From an uncultured Flavobacteriales bacterium (GTDB lineage: Bacteria > Bacteroidota > Bacteroidia > Flavobacteriales_D > Sanyastnellaceae): DNA of 64,000 bases. This document shows positions 63,561 through 64,000 of the stretch, in pieces. Where the stretch lies: the NCBI GenBank assembly GCA_943787435.1, contig CALSMK010000014.1, positions 1 through 64,000 on the forward strand. Direction: 5' to 3'. The position numbers and the translations under genes were made by a program. The notes beneath the pieces are model-generated. The model saw nothing but the letters and a program-made list of their open reading frames with translations. It was not told the DNA's origin and searched no databases. Positions within the stretch are counted from its first letter, which is position 1. Each line of letters opens with the position of its first letter.

Positions 63561-64000
63561 AGACCACCCAAAAGTTGGAGACCCGTGTTTGCGTCAAAGC
63601 CCCCATGAATCAGGTGTGGGACTTCTTCCAAACGGCCCAGAACCTCACCACCATGACCCCGCCGGAACAAAAGGTCCGCATCGAGAGCAACGGTGATGTT
63701 CCACTGCGTCCAGGCTTGGAGATTCGGATTTCTGTTTCGCCTGCGCTCGGGATCCGAACCGGTTGGCTCACCCGCATTGAAGAGGTGCATCCCGCAGAGG
63801 ATGGGGGGCGAGAAGCTTGGTTCAGAGACACCCAACAACAAGGGCCTTTTTCATTGTGGAACCACACCCATCGGTTTGTGGCCATGGACCATGGTGGCAC
63901 CGAAATTGTGGATGAGCTGGAGTACCGCCTGCCCCTTGGCGCATTGGGCCAAGCGGTAGCCGGCTGGTGGATCAAGCGGCAAATGGAAGGCCTGTTTGAA
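63557..64000 (+). CDS. SRPBCC-family protein, 3' end outside window
   Basis: 148 codons to the window edge with no stop. KLETRVCVKAPMNQVWDFFQTAQNLTTMTPPEQ at the start is the SRPBCC (polyketide-cyclase/CoxG-like) N-terminal strand and helix; LRPGLEIRISVSPALGIRTGWLTRIEEV and WFRDTQQQGPFSLWNHTHRFVAMDHGGTEIVDELEYRLPLG match ligand-cavity proteins often annotated as cell-division-inhibitor-like. In this family the pattern TMTPPxQ...PLxxGxEI is common. It overlaps the DUF458 gene by the ATGA arrangement. Confidence 0.8.
   Translation, partial: MKTTQKLETRVCVKAPMNQVWDFFQTAQNLTTMTPPEQKVRIESNGDVPLRPGLEIRISVSPALGIRTGWLTRIEEVHPAEDGGREAWFRDTQQQGPFSLWNHTHRFVAMDHGGTEIVDELEYRLPLGALGQAVAGWWIKRQMEGLFE

Overview
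The window looks like a chromosome segment of a marine-type Bacteroidota, most likely order Flavobacteriales. The evidence is a type IX secretion (T9SS) partner pair (a gliding-motility type B C-terminal-domain protein next to a PorP/SprF-family protein), DUF4294, DUF2027/Smr and PorP families, many secreted proteins with Cys-rich GCTD/DDGSC-type modules, and an ECF sigma factor. By eye the base composition is about 55-60% GC. The two exceptions are a richer block at 25.6-28.6 kb and a clearly AT-richer island at about 32.1-34.9 kb. The family or genus cannot be fixed from the sequence alone.

Layout. 0-5.5 kb (minus strand): start of an IcmF-type mutase, a very large secreted lysyl-oxidase-like protein, a DUF3089 hydrolase and the tRNA pseudouridine synthase TruC. 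5.6-10.4 kb (plus): a T9SS cargo, PorP/SprF and a small secreted protein, closed by a strong terminator. 10.4-16.4 kb: periplasmic MsrB, UvrA, an ECF sigma factor, a 52-codon ORF between two terminators, and a DnaQ/GIY-YIG nuclease. 16.4-21.4 kb: an outer-membrane-like protein, an Hpt protein and a membrane-tethered receiver, convergent with a hybrid histidine kinase that carries two near-duplicate receivers; together they look like a local phosphorelay. 21.5-25.5 kb: tRNA-Arg(ACG) and a secreted M43 metalloprotease. 25.6-28.6 kb: acetyl-CoA synthetase and an alpha/beta hydrolase. 28.7-32 kb: DUF4294, Smr and two secreted proteins. 32.1-34.9 kb: an accessory island of small orphan genes, one decayed gene, a pentapeptide-repeat protein and two different pairs of direct repeats. 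35-45 kb: ferredoxin, LuxC-type acyl-CoA reductase, secreted proteins, TamB and TsaD. 45-54 kb: a LytS-like kinase, a helicase, Ung, WD40, HisS, a degenerate LytS-like kinase and MeaB. 54-61 kb: a tightly overlapping minus-strand operon of a LysM protein with a lytic-transglycosylase-like domain lacking its glutamate, two SGNH hydrolases and an MBOAT acyltransferase, which I read as a cell-envelope O-acetylation system. 61-64 kb: a second hybrid kinase, a structured intergenic region, a DUF458 protein and a truncated SRPBCC protein.

Quality caveat. At least six long genes are interrupted by single-base frameshifts, half or more of them at homopolymer runs, and the reading resumes cleanly in another frame. 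I treat most as probable sequence errors and give the joined span. The one gene in the island with several shifts plus lost segments looks truly decayed.

The most interesting items are the O-acetylation operon with its dead transglycosylase, the Hpt/tethered-receiver phosphorelay, the cassette-like repeats of the island, the pseudo-kinase, the lysyl-oxidase-like protein, and a dockerin-like C-terminal module shared by two giant secreted enzymes.
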